From: Clostridiaceae bacterium
GTDB lineage: Bacteria > Bacillota > Clostridia > Clostridiales > Clostridiaceae
Reading direction: 5' to 3'
Assembly: GCA_003510765.1 (NCBI GenBank)
Contig: DOKV01000136.1
Span: 1 to 17,417 of the forward strand
Length of the DNA: 17,417 nt
Position numbers and translations under genes: made by a program. Positions 1-7,821 of this stretch are shown here, one piece after another. Within the stretch, counting starts at the first letter, position 1, and each line of letters opens with the position of its first letter. The notes beneath the pieces are model-generated. The model did no database searches. It saw nothing but the letters and a program-made list of their open reading frames with translations, and was not told the origin of the DNA.

Positions 1-653
1 GTCCATAAGGTCATGGGGGGTTAAGATGATGGTGGTGCCATAGGTTTCATTGATTTTCTTTATGGCTTTACGCACATTTTCCTTCACCACCACATCCAGC
101 CCTATGGTGGGTTCATCTAGATAAATCACCTTGGGATTGTGGATTAAAGCCGCTGCCAGGTCTCCTCGCATTCTTTGGCCAAGGGACAGCGTTCGCACAG
201 GCTGAAGTAAAAACTCCTCTACTCTAGCACTTCATTGAGAAAGGCCATTCTTTCATTATAGTCATTTTCTTCCACCTCATAGATGTCTTTTAAGAGACTA
301 AATGTTTCAGATAATGGCAAGTCCCACCATAGCTGGGTCTTTTGACCAAAGACCACGCCAATGTCTTTGGCATTTTTTTGTCGGTCTTCATAGGGCACCA
401 CCCCATTGACCAAGACCCGACCTTTGGTGGGGGTTAAAATGCCCGTCATCATTTTGATGGTGGTGGACTTTCCTGCCCCATTGGCCCCAATATAGCCCAC
501 AATCTCTCCCTCTGCGATGGTAAAGCTGATGTCCTCCACGGCTTTTTTCAGCGTATATTCTCTGGAGAAAAAGGACTTCACTGCCCCCTTAAAGCCTGGA
601 TATTTTTTGTTCATTTTGAACTCTTTGGTGAGGTTTTCTACTGTAATCATCAT
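1..653 (-). pseudogene. ABC-2-type transporter ATP-binding protein, frameshifted and cut by window edge
   Basis: This would be the nucleotide-binding subunit that powers an ABC-2-type exporter at the inner face of the membrane. The first frame (653 to 219, 144 codons) has a Walker A at residues 56-64 (GANGAGKST) and a VVFGQ segment followed by TQLWWDLP, which resembles COG4586-type ATPases. It stops at 219-221. From codon 222-220 leftward another frame stays open to the edge (74 codons) and carries the rest of the domain: signature LSLGQRMRGD, Walker B VIYLDEPTIGLD and an H-loop PHD. One missing base near 222-224 restores a single protein, so this is a mutated gene or an assembly error. The ribosome binding site AGAGAGGA lies 7 bases before the ATG at 653; a second ATG is at 650. 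Partner permeases would lie to the left, outside the window. Confidence 0.82.
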
Positions 654-686
654 CGGTCTATCCTCTCTTCTACTATTTCAGTATAT

Positions 687-695
687 ATTATAGCA
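687..695 (-). promoter_or_regulatory. Extended -10 promoter for the ABC ATPase gene
   Basis: The minus strand reads TGC-TATAAT (T at 695, last T at 687), a perfect -10 box with the TGn extension. No good -35 box stands 17 bases upstream, as is usual for extended -10 promoters. The start of transcription would fall about 25-30 bases before the ATG. Confidence 0.55.
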
Positions 696-766
696 CTTTT
701 AAACTCTTATATATACTTAGTTTTCATGGTTGTCTCCTTAGAGACCGCACAATATTTCCACATAAA

Positions 767-795
767 GATGCAGCCTTCTTTTGGAAGACTGCATC
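767..795 (-). terminator. Hairpin 3' of argS, probable terminator
   Basis: GATGCAG (767-773) pairs with CTGCATC (789-795), and CTTC (775-778) with GAAG (784-787) across one mismatch. The U tract on the argS side is short, while seven T residues follow on the opposite strand (801-807). It lies 15 bases after the argS stop. Confidence 0.6.
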
Positions 796-810
796 AAAGC
801 TTTTTTTAGA

Positions 811-2499
811 TTACATTTCTTCTACGGTCTCAATGCCTAGAAGTCCTAGGGCATTTTTGAGTACCGTGGTGGTGGCGATGACCAGCTGTAAACGAGCATT
901 TTTTAAGGACGCTTCCGCCGATCCAATGGGGCAGTTGTTGTAGAACTTGTTAAAGTCCTTGGCCACTTGAAGCACATAACGGGTAATCATGGACGGTTCG
1001 TTTTTTTCCATGGCATTTTTTACGGCTGTGGTATAACCGTCTAAAGTTTTGGCCAATTCAAATTCTTCTTGTCCATGAAGAAGTCCTAAGTCCGCCTGTT
1101 TCCCAAGGTCATTCTTACGAAGAATGCTCTTGGCTCTGGCGTAGGTATATTGCACGTAAGGACCTGTTTCTCCGTCGAAGGAAAGGATTTCTTTCCAATC
1201 AAAGATGATGTCTTTTTCTCGACCATTCTTCAGATAGGTGAAAATCACAGCCCCTATGCCCACTTTATGGGCCACTTCTTCCCGATCTTTCAATCCAGGA
1301 TTCTTCTCAGAAATAATTTTTTCTGCGGTGACCACGGCCTCTTTTAAGAGATCGTCTAAAAGGACCACATCTCCTTTTCTAGAAGACATCATTTTTCCAG
1401 GGAACTTCACCAGGCCAAAGCCCACGTGAACGCAATCCTTGGCCCATTCAAATCCAGCCAGTTCAAGGGTCTTAAAGACTTGCTTAAAATGGAGTGCTTG
1501 AGGGGTACCCACCACGTAAATATTTTTCTCGAAATCATAGGTTCTTTTTCTATAGATGGCTGCAGCCAAGTCTCTGGTGGCATAAATGGTAGCCCCATCT
1601 GCCTTCTTGATGATGGTGGGCGGCATGTTATACTCGTCCAGCATCACCACCTTGGCACCATTGCTTTCGGTTAAAATTCCCTTTTCTTCAAGAATCTCCA
1701 CCACTTCATCCATTTTATCTCCATAGAAGCTTTCCCCTGCATAGGAATCGAAAGACACCCCTAGGGTCTCATAGACCCCTTGGAAGACCATTAAGGATAA
1801 GTCTCTAAACTCTTTCCAGAGATTCACCTCATATTCTTTGCCATCCTCTAAGTTTTTAAAATGCTGCCTAGCTTCCACATCTAAACTTGGATCCTTCTCT
1901 GCCTCTTCATGGAACTTGACATAAATTCTATTGAGCTCCTCAATGGGCTTCGCCTTTAGTTTTTCCTCATCTACCCATCGTTCATAGCCAGAGATGAGCT
2001 TCCCAAATTGTGTCCCCCAGTCTCCCAAATGATTGATGCGCTGGGTGTTAAAGCCTTGAGATTTATAGATTCTACTTAAGGAATGTCCTATGACCGTAGT
2101 GAATAGATGTCCCACATGGAAAGGCTTGGCGATGTTTGGTGAGGAGTATTCCACGATGATGGTTTTCCCTTGACCAAAATCACTTTCTCCATAGGCCGAT
2201 TCTTCTGCTAGAATTTTTTCCACCACTTCTGTTAAGAAGACGCTCTTTTTCAAAAAGAAGTTCACATACGGTCCCATGACCTCCATGCGCTCCATTTCAG
2301 GAAGATCTAGTTTTTCTTTCAATTCTCCTGCAATGAGATTCGGTGCTTTTCGTAATGTTTTGGCAAGAGAAAAGCAAGGAAAGGCGTAGTCTCCCATCTC
2401 TTTCTTAGGGGGAATCTCTAGAAGTTTCAATACATCTTCCCGTTCAATGTTCAGTGCTTCACTGATTTTTTCTGCTATGACTACTTTGTAATCCATCAT
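811..2499 (-). CDS. argS: Arginyl-tRNA synthetase
   Basis: This cytoplasmic class I aminoacyl-tRNA synthetase attaches arginine to tRNA-Arg using ATP. At 562 residues it has the usual length. The N-terminal tRNA-binding domain covers about residues 1-110. The HIGH motif is HVGH at 128-131 within a [11 protein letters not shown] context. The KMSKS counterpart is MSSRKG at 371-376, the variant common in bacterial ArgRS. The C-terminal anticodon-binding helical domain contains [12 protein letters not shown]. Two ATG codons are adjacent (2499 and 2496). The ribosome binding site AAGGAGG ends only 3 bases before the first and 6 before the second, so 2496 is an equally good or better start. It is transcribed alone, divergent from the ppx-like gene. 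I saw no T-box leader. Confidence 0.97.
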   Translation of the reverse strand: MMDYKVVIAEKISEALNIEREDVLKLLEIPPKKEMGDYAFPCFSLAKTLRKAPNLIAGELKEKLDLPEMERMEVMGPYVNFFLKKSVFLTEVVEKILAEESAYGESDFGQGKTIIVEYSSPNIAKPFHVGHLFTTVIGHSLSRIYKSQGFNTQRINHLGDWGTQFGKLISGYERWVDEEKLKAKPIEELNRIYVKFHEEAEKDPSLDVEARQHFKNLEDGKEYEVNLWKEFRDLSLMVFQGVYETLGVSFDSYAGESFYGDKMDEVVEILEEKGILTESNGAKVVMLDEYNMPPTIIKKADGATIYATRDLAAAIYRKRTYDFEKNIYVVGTPQALHFKQVFKTLELAGFEWAKDCVHVGFGLVKFPGKMMSSRKGDVVLLDDLLKEAVVTAEKIISEKNPGLKDREEVAHKVGIGAVIFTYLKNGREKDIIFDWKEILSFDGETGPYVQYTYARAKSILRKNDLGKQADLGLLHGQEEFELAKTLDGYTTAVKNAMEKNEPSMITRYVLQVAKDFNKFYNNCPIGSAEASLKNARLQLVIATTTVLKNALGLLGIETVEEM

Positions 2500-2562
2500 C
2501 TTCCTCCTTATGGCGTCATCGATGCCAACGCATTGACCAATAGACTGGTCTATATCTTATCT

Positions 2563-2591
2563 ATTTTACTACACTGTATTCTATCCGTCTA
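2563..2591 (-). promoter_or_regulatory. Probable argS promoter
   Basis: On the minus strand, TAGACG (2591-2586) and TAAAAT (2568-2563) are separated by 17 bases, matching the sigma-A consensus at 4/6 and 5/6 positions. The leader would be about 55-60 nt and contains only a weak 5-bp hairpin. Confidence 0.45.
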
Positions 2592-2629
2592 GAGCTGAGA
2601 ATATTTTGCCTTCTTAAGGTCTTTCATCC

Positions 2630-2657
2630 GAGACAAATTCACTAGATATAGTATAAT
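2630..2657 (+). promoter_or_regulatory. Probable promoter of the ppx-like operon
   Basis: A perfect -10 box TATAAT lies at 2652-2657, with GAGACA (4/6 to TTGACA) 16 bases upstream at 2630-2635. It is about 30 bases before the ATG at 2688. Confidence 0.5.
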
Positions 2658-2687
2658 ACCAGTAAAATACCTCTAGGAGGGATACCC

Positions 2688-4208
2688 ATGAAAAAATTTG
2701 CCCTACTCTTTGTTGGTGGCAACACCACAAGATTTGCCCTTTGGGAAATCCATGAGGATCAGAGTTTTAAACTGGTAGAATCCTATAAAGAAGATCTGAA
2801 GCTTGGGAAAAATATAGATGAAACCCAAGAGATCAGCAAAGAAAAGTTAGAGGCACTGCGCCTCATTTTAAACTACTTCAAAGAATTTTCCAGCTCCGTA
2901 AAAGCGGACAAAACCTTAGTGGTTTTGGCGGAGTTTTTTCAACGGATCAAGAACAAAGACCTTCTTATGAAAACCCTACAAGAAGATCTCCAAGAAGACA
3001 TTCGACTGTTAACTGCTGACGAAGAACTTCATTATGACTACCTCTCTTTGATCCATTCCATGACCCTAAGGCGATCTTTGGTGGTGGACATCAGTGGTGT
3101 TTCCACACAAATCGGCTATATAGAAGAGGGGCGTTTGGCACAAAAGCATCTCCTCCCCATGGGGCCTGTGAACTTAACGGAGCGTTTTTCACTGGGTGAT
3201 CAGATCCGAAAAGAAGATCATCTAGCCTTAGAGCGTCTTCTCCGGGAAGAAATCAGCAAAATCCACTGGTTAAAGGACCAAGCTTATGATGACCTCATCA
3301 TCCTTGGCGGATCTGCCAGGTCCATCGCCAAGATTGATATGAAGAAAAAAAGATATCCTCTACCCATTCTGCATGAATATACCTTGGACAAAGAAGATCT
3401 TCATCGACTATACAAAGGATTCATGTCAAAAAATTATGACCAGAGGCTCCAGGTCCTTGGGGTGGAGAGAGACCGCGCAGATCTTCTCCCTGCTGCCCTA
3501 GGCATCCTAGATCATTTGGTATCTGCCAGTGGTGTAAGCCACCTTCGGGTCAGTGGTTCTGGGATTCGAGAAGGATTTCTTCTGGAATACATCGAAAAGG
3601 AATTTGGTCCTTTGGCACCCATGTTAGAGCAGTCTATCCACAACATTCTCAACATCCATAACGTGCCCAAGGAAAAATCCTTCCGCATCTATCAGTTAAC
3701 CAAAGACCTTTACAATGCCTTGGAAGGGGTCCATAAACCTTGGCAGAACATAGATGCCATCTTGAAGACCAGTGCAACCCTAAGGGATGTAGGCTTATCC
3801 GTTCGGTATTACCGTCATCATAACCATAATTTTTATCTCATCTCCAATGCTGAGCTTCGAGGTCTCAATCACCGGGAACTCCTCATGAGTGCCATGGCCG
3901 CATCCTTCAATATGGATCTTCATAAAGAAGCGCCCTTACTTCAATATAGTCAAATCATCAACCGCCTTGACCGCTCCATGGTCTATGACATTGGCCTATT
4001 GATCAGTCTTTCAGATCGTCTCCTTCGTTCATGCGTAAAGACCATCACCTTGGCTTCATGGCACATGACAAAAGATACCATCCAACTTCATTTCCACAGC
4101 ACTGAGGACCTACATTTTGAACTACATGATGCCCTGAAGCTTTCCTTTCTTTTTAAAGAACTTTATGGCAGATCTTTAGCCTTGACCTATGAAATAAAGC
4201 ACCCCTAG
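2688..4208 (+). CDS. Ppx/GppA phosphatase-family protein with degenerate phosphate-binding motifs
   Basis: It resembles exopolyphosphatase/guanosine pentaphosphatase along its full 506 residues: two ASKHA-fold halves (about 1-130 and 131-310), then an HD-like C-terminal region. Landmarks are RADLLPAALGIL near 263-274, SGSGIREGFLLEY before residue 310, and RDVGLSVRYYRHH, which corresponds to the HEVGL helix of E. coli PPX. Key motifs are altered. The first phosphate loop, normally DIGSNS, reads FVGGNT, so residue 8 is Phe instead of Asp. The second, normally DIGGGST, reads DISGVST (134-140). The acidic pair after the first half is retained (E112, E113). The HD-like His is Arg. The fold is therefore clear but polyphosphate or pppGpp hydrolysis is doubtful. 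The ribosome binding site is TAGGAGGG before the ATG at 2688. It is the first gene of a run with DUF2156 and tpx. Confidence 0.85.
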   Translation: MKKFALLFVGGNTTRFALWEIHEDQSFKLVESYKEDLKLGKNIDETQEISKEKLEALRLILNYFKEFSSSVKADKTLVVLAEFFQRIKNKDLLMKTLQEDLQEDIRLLTADEELHYDYLSLIHSMTLRRSLVVDISGVSTQIGYIEEGRLAQKHLLPMGPVNLTERFSLGDQIRKEDHLALERLLREEISKIHWLKDQAYDDLIILGGSARSIAKIDMKKKRYPLPILHEYTLDKEDLHRLYKGFMSKNYDQRLQVLGVERDRADLLPAALGILDHLVSASGVSHLRVSGSGIREGFLLEYIEKEFGPLAPMLEQSIHNILNIHNVPKEKSFRIYQLTKDLYNALEGVHKPWQNIDAILKTSATLRDVGLSVRYYRHHNHNFYLISNAELRGLNHRELLMSAMAASFNMDLHKEAPLLQYSQIINRLDRSMVYDIGLLISLSDRLLRSCVKTITLASWHMTKDTIQLHFHSTEDLHFELHDALKLSFLFKELYGRSLALTYEIKHP

Positions 4209-4224
4209 AAAGGAATGATTATAC

Positions 4225-5106
4225 TTGGATTTTGCACCACTCACCCTAGACAGTAAGGATCTTTTTGATAAGTTCCTTACTCCTTTTCCTTACAAAAATT
4301 GTTCCAGTCAATTCACCAATCTCTATATGTGGCGTAAGTATCAACAGGTGGCCCACGCCCATACAGAAGATGCTCTATTCCTTCGAAAAGGAGGCGAGAG
4401 CCCCTACTACGCTGCGCCCCATTACAAAGATTTTTCCAAGGCCAAAGATGCGTATGAAGCTTTGTTTCATCACATGGACACTCTGGGACAAAAGAAGATC
4501 TTAAAGGACGTGGAAAGAAGTCAACTGGATGACCTTGAAAAACTTGGCTATCAATTCTCCTATATCCTAGATCGAGACCAACAAGAGTACATTCATTTGG
4601 TGGAGGATCTGCAAAGTTATCCAGGAAAGAAATTCCACAAAAAGCGCAATCATTTTAACCAATTTCTAAGGAATTATCCCTATACTATCAAGTATGTAGA
4701 GAACTGCATGGACGATTGTTTGGCCTTGGCCAAACAGTGGTTTGACGAAAGTGATCAATCCCCAGCGCTCTATCATGAACTCTTGGGGATAGAGGATCTT
4801 CTCCTCCATTGGGAAGCCTTTTCTTTAAAAGGCATTGGCGTCTATGTGGAGGGAAACCTCAAAGGGTTCACCATTCTAGAAGCTATAAACCATGAAGTCC
4901 TTTTAAACCATGTGGAAAAAGCAGACAAAGAAGTTTTAGGACTGTATACTTTCTTAGTGCAAAGGGCCATGGAAGCCTTTGGGGATGGCCTGCGCTATAC
5001 CAATAGAGAGCAAGATATGGGGATTGTTGGCTTACGGAAATCCAAAGAGTCTTATATGCCAGTATTTCTCGAAGAAAAGTTCATCGTCACTTTCACAGAA
5101 ACATGA
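4225..5106 (+). CDS. DUF2156 (MprF C-terminal-like) protein
   Basis: This 293-residue protein resembles the stand-alone DUF2156/COG4866 family, a double GNAT-like fold related to the aminoacyl-transferase domain of MprF (phosphatidylglycerol lysyltransferase). Family hallmarks are PGKKFHKKRNHFNQF (about residues 133-147) and, near the C terminus, NREQDMGIVGLRKSKESY. No membrane segment is seen, so it should be cytosolic, and its substrate is unknown. The start is a TTG at 4225, with AAAGGA ten bases upstream, because no ATG fits the N-terminal homology. The gene begins 16 bases after the ppx-like stop and ends 17 bases before tpx, so co-transcription is likely. Lipid or peptidyl aminoacyl transfer is only a family-level guess. 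Confidence 0.85.
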   Translation: MDFAPLTLDSKDLFDKFLTPFPYKNCSSQFTNLYMWRKYQQVAHAHTEDALFLRKGGESPYYAAPHYKDFSKAKDAYEALFHHMDTLGQKKILKDVERSQLDDLEKLGYQFSYILDRDQQEYIHLVEDLQSYPGKKFHKKRNHFNQFLRNYPYTIKYVENCMDDCLALAKQWFDESDQSPALYHELLGIEDLLLHWEAFSLKGIGVYVEGNLKGFTILEAINHEVLLNHVEKADKEVLGLYTFLVQRAMEAFGDGLRYTNREQDMGIVGLRKSKESYMPVFLEEKFIVTFTET

Positions 5107-5123
5107 GTAAGGAGTGGTAGTTT

Positions 5124-5618
5124 ATGAAAGTAACATTTGGTGGTAATGAGGTACACTTGTTTGGCAAACAGCTGGCTGAGGGAGATGTGTTCCCTGAGTT
5201 TGACGTAACAGATACCCACCTAAAAGATGTGGCCTCAACGGAGCTGTCTATACCCAAAGTCATCTTGGTATTTCCATCTGTAGATACCTCTGTATGCTCT
5301 TTAGAGCTCTTGACCTTTAATGATCAACTTGAGGCCTTACCAGATTTTAAAGTCTATGGCATCTCCATGGATCTGCCCTTCGCCCAAGGAAGATGGGTTA
5401 AAGAAAATGCAGGGGACTATATCACCATGCTCTCAGACCATAAGTTTAGAACCTTTGGTGAAGTCACAGGTACTTATGTAGAGGAGCTAGGCATTTTAAC
5501 AAGAGCAGCCTTTGTGGTGGACAAGGATGGAAGGATCACCTATGCGGAGTATCTTCCAGAGATTGGTCAAGAACCCAATTATGATCGAATTCTTGAAGAA
5601 GCGAAAAAGGTCTTCTAG
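5124..5618 (+). CDS. tpx: Thiol peroxidase, apparently 1-Cys
   Basis: A peroxiredoxin of the Tpx (atypical 2-Cys) subfamily that reduces hydrogen peroxide and alkyl hydroperoxides in the cytoplasm. The 164 residues match the family length. The peroxidatic motif is PSVDTSVC with Cys58. Family sequences are DLPFAQGRW (83-91) and PEIGQEPNYD near the C terminus. In E. coli Tpx the resolving Cys95 follows LPFAQxRF; here that position (92) is Val, and Cys58 is the only cysteine in the protein. It therefore cannot form the usual intramolecular disulfide and would need an external thiol. The ribosome binding site AAGGAG lies 9 bases before the ATG. It is the last gene of the ppx-like run and is followed by a strong hairpin. 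Confidence 0.93.
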   Translation: MKVTFGGNEVHLFGKQLAEGDVFPEFDVTDTHLKDVASTELSIPKVILVFPSVDTSVCSLELLTFNDQLEALPDFKVYGISMDLPFAQGRWVKENAGDYITMLSDHKFRTFGEVTGTYVEELGILTRAAFVVDKDGRITYAEYLPEIGQEPNYDRILEEAKKVF

Positions 5619-5637
5619 AATTCAACCCGAAGGCATC

Positions 5638-5686
5638 AAAAAAACCCATGATCTAACCAAGGAACTTGGTCCAGATCATGGGTTTT
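5638..5686. terminator. Bidirectional terminator between tpx and the trmB operon
   Basis: AAAACCCATGATCT (5641-5654) pairs perfectly with AGATCATGGGTTTT (5673-5686), and inside it ACCAAG (5656-5661) pairs with CTTGGT (5665-5670). Seven A residues at 5638-5644 give a U tract for the minus-strand operon; the plus-strand tail is shorter. It separates two convergent units. Confidence 0.9.
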
Positions 5687-5687
5687 C

Positions 5688-6080
5688 TCATTGAAGAAGC
5701 ATATGGTCTTTGTAATATTTTAGCTTGTCCCCAAGTTTTTCTACCATGTCTTCTAGATATCGATTCAACAAGTAAAAAGCTGCAGCATTGGAAGCCGTAT
5801 AATCAAACTGGGATTTCCCAAAGAACACCCCTTCCTCATCAAAGCGCAAATGAACTTCCTCGATCCGCGCAATGTCTCTTTCTGTTTCTTCTGTAGCTTC
5901 TGTAAAAATATGAAGATTGTCTTTATAAAATACTTTCACATATCTTCGCTCTTCATCACTTAAATAAAAAGAAAGCTCTAGCTCTTCTTTCATCACGTCA
6001 TAATAGGTGATAGATACCGGGCTATAGTATTCTTTTAAAAAGGTCAGTAGATCTTTATGAATCTCTTCTTGACTCATCAT
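5688..6080 (-). CDS. Hypothetical protein coupled to trmB
   Basis: I do not recognise this protein. The chosen start is the ATG at 6080, one base after the trmB stop codon, with AAAGGAG placed 9 bases upstream inside the end of trmB. This gives 130 residues. A longer frame from 6113 would overlap trmB by 32 bases and lacks a ribosome binding site. A second ATG is at 6077. The product is acidic and soluble, with no signal peptide, membrane segment or cysteine. It looks alpha/beta with an amphipathic C-terminal helix. Aromatic clusters include EYYSPVSITYYD and FYLLNRYLEDM. The tight coupling suggests translation together with TrmB but does not reveal a role. It ends two bases before the bidirectional terminator. 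Confidence 0.8.
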   Translation of the reverse strand: MMSQEEIHKDLLTFLKEYYSPVSITYYDVMKEELELSFYLSDEERRYVKVFYKDNLHIFTEATEETERDIARIEEVHLRFDEEGVFFGKSQFDYTASNAAAFYLLNRYLEDMVEKLGDKLKYYKDHMLLQ

Positions 6081-6081
6081 C

Positions 6082-6726
6082 TTAGGCGTCTCCTTTCCAC
6101 GAAAAAATCCCAAACTTAATCTTTACACCAAAGGAAGAAAACTTTTCTTCATATTCTGTCTGAATATTCTCTGTGAATCCTGATGCTCCTAAATCAAAGG
6201 TTCTGTATGTTTCTTGAAACCCTTCTTCTTCAAAATAGGATAAGGAAGCTTCAAAGAGTTCATCGTCATCGGTTTTAAACCATACCTCCGTGTGAGGCTT
6301 TATAAACCCTTTATACTTTGTCAAAAATCTTGGATGGGTAAGTCTTCTTTTGTTGTGGGAGGCTTTGGGCCAAGGATTACAGAAGTTGATATAGATCTTC
6401 TCAATCTCTCCCTCTGCAAAAACTTCATCCACGCGTTCAATGAACATGGGAATGAGGCGTACATTGGTTAGCCCTAGTTCATTGATTTTTCGAAGCACAA
6501 ATACCAATACTTCATCTTTTAAATCAATGGCGATATAGTTTATGTGGGGATTCTTTTTTGCAAGGGTGGCAATAAACTGTCCTTTTCCACACCCCAGTTC
6601 CAAATGAATGGGATGATCATTCCCAAAAATTTCATGCCAAGTACCTTTCTTATCAAAGGGCTCTATGATGGCTTTATCATCTGCCGCCATTTCAGGTCTT
6701 GCCCACCATTTTTTTCTTAATCTCAT
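6082..6726 (-). CDS. trmB: tRNA (guanine-N7)-methyltransferase
   Basis: It methylates G46 in the variable loop of tRNAs to m7G using S-adenosylmethionine. The 214-residue protein has the Rossmann SAM motif LELGCGKGQF (42-51), the acidic residue after the second strand (AIDLK), and the family signature NPWPKASHNKRRLTHPRFL (from about 117). In the signature, INFCN stands where many homologues have LNFPD; I recall such variants in Clostridia. The C-terminal tail TEYEEKF fits the family. The ATG at 6726 is preceded by AAGGTGA at 6 bases. It is the first gene of a two-gene unit with the 130-residue protein downstream. Confidence 0.96.
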   Translation of the reverse strand: MRLRKKWWARPEMAADDKAIIEPFDKKGTWHEIFGNDHPIHLELGCGKGQFIATLAKKNPHINYIAIDLKDEVLVFVLRKINELGLTNVRLIPMFIERVDEVFAEGEIEKIYINFCNPWPKASHNKRRLTHPRFLTKYKGFIKPHTEVWFKTDDDELFEASLSYFEEEGFQETYRTFDLGASGFTENIQTEYEEKFSSFGVKIKFGIFSWKGDA

Positions 6727-6942
6727 TTCATCACCTTACTTCAATTATTCATACAGAGAAGTATACCTTATCCCGGGGGTTTTTTCATTAGTTTCTTTTA
6801 TTCTCCCAAAAAATCCATCTACAATGGCTCTTTTCACCAAAAAGGTCTTCTAAGATTCCAAGAATTTGATGTGCATCATTTTTTACTTATTGAATCCCCT
6901 TTATACTGTAGAAAACAGTACCTGGGTAAAGGAGGAATAAAC

Positions 6943-7560
6943 TTGAAAGAAACATTAGCCCCAATCCATTATATGCAACACAGACGTATAAAGATCCAAG
7001 AAAATCTAGCATTCTTTTTGGCAGACCTTTTTATGAAGGAATCGGTTTTAACATCCCTTTACGATGATTTTGGCCCGCCTTCCAAAGAAGTAGATTTGGG
7101 GGTACAAATAGATCATGACCACATCCATCATTGGCTAGCATCTCATGTGATCAGCCAGGAAAAGCGCATGGCCCATTTGATTTATGCCATCCTACAAGAG
7201 ACTACTGAAGAAGCCCTTCACCTAGCTCATAAGGAGTACGGTGAGCAGCTGGGAAATGCTTTGCAAATAGAAGAGCTTCCCGCCAACGGCCAAGGCCTTT
7301 ATGACGTGCTACAAGGCATTTTACTGGATGGCATGCCCTGCGACAAAGTCAATCATATGGGTGATTATAGTGGTCATCACTTGGTGTTTACCAGTATCCA
7401 AGATCTTCATGGTCCTTATTTTCATGAAGCTGGCCTTCCCGCTTCTCTAGCACAGAGCTTACGCGCTTCCTTTCTAGAGGGCTTCTTGAAAAACTTTGGC
7501 CTTTATACCTACCAATATACCCGCAAAGAGGACAGCATTCTCCACAAAATCCTCTGGTAA
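6943..7560 (+). CDS. Hypothetical histidine-rich protein
   Basis: I do not recognise this 205-residue protein. The start is a TTG at 6943 because a near-perfect AAAGGAGG (6928-6934) lies 7 bases before it. The longer frame from 6871 starts with a GTG that has no binding site. It is soluble by appearance, without signal peptide or membrane helices. Histidines cluster in DHDHIHHWLASH (about residues 56-67) and in NHMGDYSGHH (about 149-158), with one cysteine at PCDK just before the second cluster. These could bind a metal, but that is inference. The gene stands alone, divergent from trmB, and ends 18 bases before a clear terminator. Confidence 0.8.
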   Translation: MKETLAPIHYMQHRRIKIQENLAFFLADLFMKESVLTSLYDDFGPPSKEVDLGVQIDHDHIHHWLASHVISQEKRMAHLIYAILQETTEEALHLAHKEYGEQLGNALQIEELPANGQGLYDVLQGILLDGMPCDKVNHMGDYSGHHLVFTSIQDLHGPYFHEAGLPASLAQSLRASFLEGFLKNFGLYTYQYTRKEDSILHKILW

Positions 7561-7577
7561 TCAAATAGGTTTTCTTG

Positions 7578-7605
7578 GCGTAAAGGTCACTCTTTACGCT
7601 TTTTT
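7578..7605 (+). terminator. Rho-independent terminator of the histidine-rich gene
   Basis: GCGTAAAG (7578-7585) and CTTTACGC (7592-7599) form a perfect 8-bp stem with a 6-base loop, followed directly by six T residues. Confidence 0.9.
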
Positions 7606-7639
7606 GATATTCTCACTCAGGTGTTGTATACTGAATAGG

Positions 7640-7676
7640 TCATGGAAAGTAAACGTATCCATGATGTGTTTTTTTC
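7640..7676 (+). promoter_or_regulatory. Inverted repeat enclosing a cre-like site, upstream of arginase
   Basis: TCATGGA (7640-7646) and TCCATGA (7658-7664) are perfect inverted repeats 11 bases apart, with a run of eight T four bases later. The interval 7647-7661 reads AAGTAAACGTATCCA, one mismatch from the CcpA cre consensus WTGNAANCGNWNNCW. It could be a second terminator, an operator, or both. It lies about 130 bases before the arginase -10 box. Confidence 0.35.
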
Positions 7677-7788
7677 CTTAACCTATGAACATTGACATAC
7701 GCCGAACCCTTGACTCATGTAGGTTTATACATGTTTTTGCATAAAGATTTTTATCCCCTAAAACATAGTATTCTAAAAACCGATAAGC

Positions 7789-7794
7789 TATAAT
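7789..7794 (+). promoter_or_regulatory. -10 box of the arginase promoter
   Basis: A perfect TATAAT lies 27 bases before the ATG at 7822. The -35 position (TAGTAT at 7766-7771) is poor, which suggests that an activator may be needed. CATGT (7716-7720) and ACATG (7729-7733) form a small inverted repeat further upstream. Confidence 0.45.
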
Positions 7795-7821
7795 GAATTG
7801 TAATTATACGGAGGTGCGCAT

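Noticed and set aside
700..727. Tiny minus-strand frame MKTKYI with a good AAGGAG upstream, before the ABC gene
   Set aside because: It lies upstream of the only good -10 box of the ABC gene and is six codons long; it cannot be told from chance.
2500..2600. Possible T-box leader before argS
   Set aside because: The leader is under 60 nt, with no specifier stem, antiterminator sequence or terminator.
6745..6840. Minus-strand frame of 31 codons upstream of trmB, TTG start
   Set aside because: No convincing ribosome binding site and no recognisable family, although the residue mix looks protein-like.
5604..6852. 14-bp identity AAAAAGGTCTTCTA at 5604-5617 and 6839-6852
   Set aside because: One copy is simply the end of tpx; the similarity does not extend clearly beyond the core and no duplication is evident.
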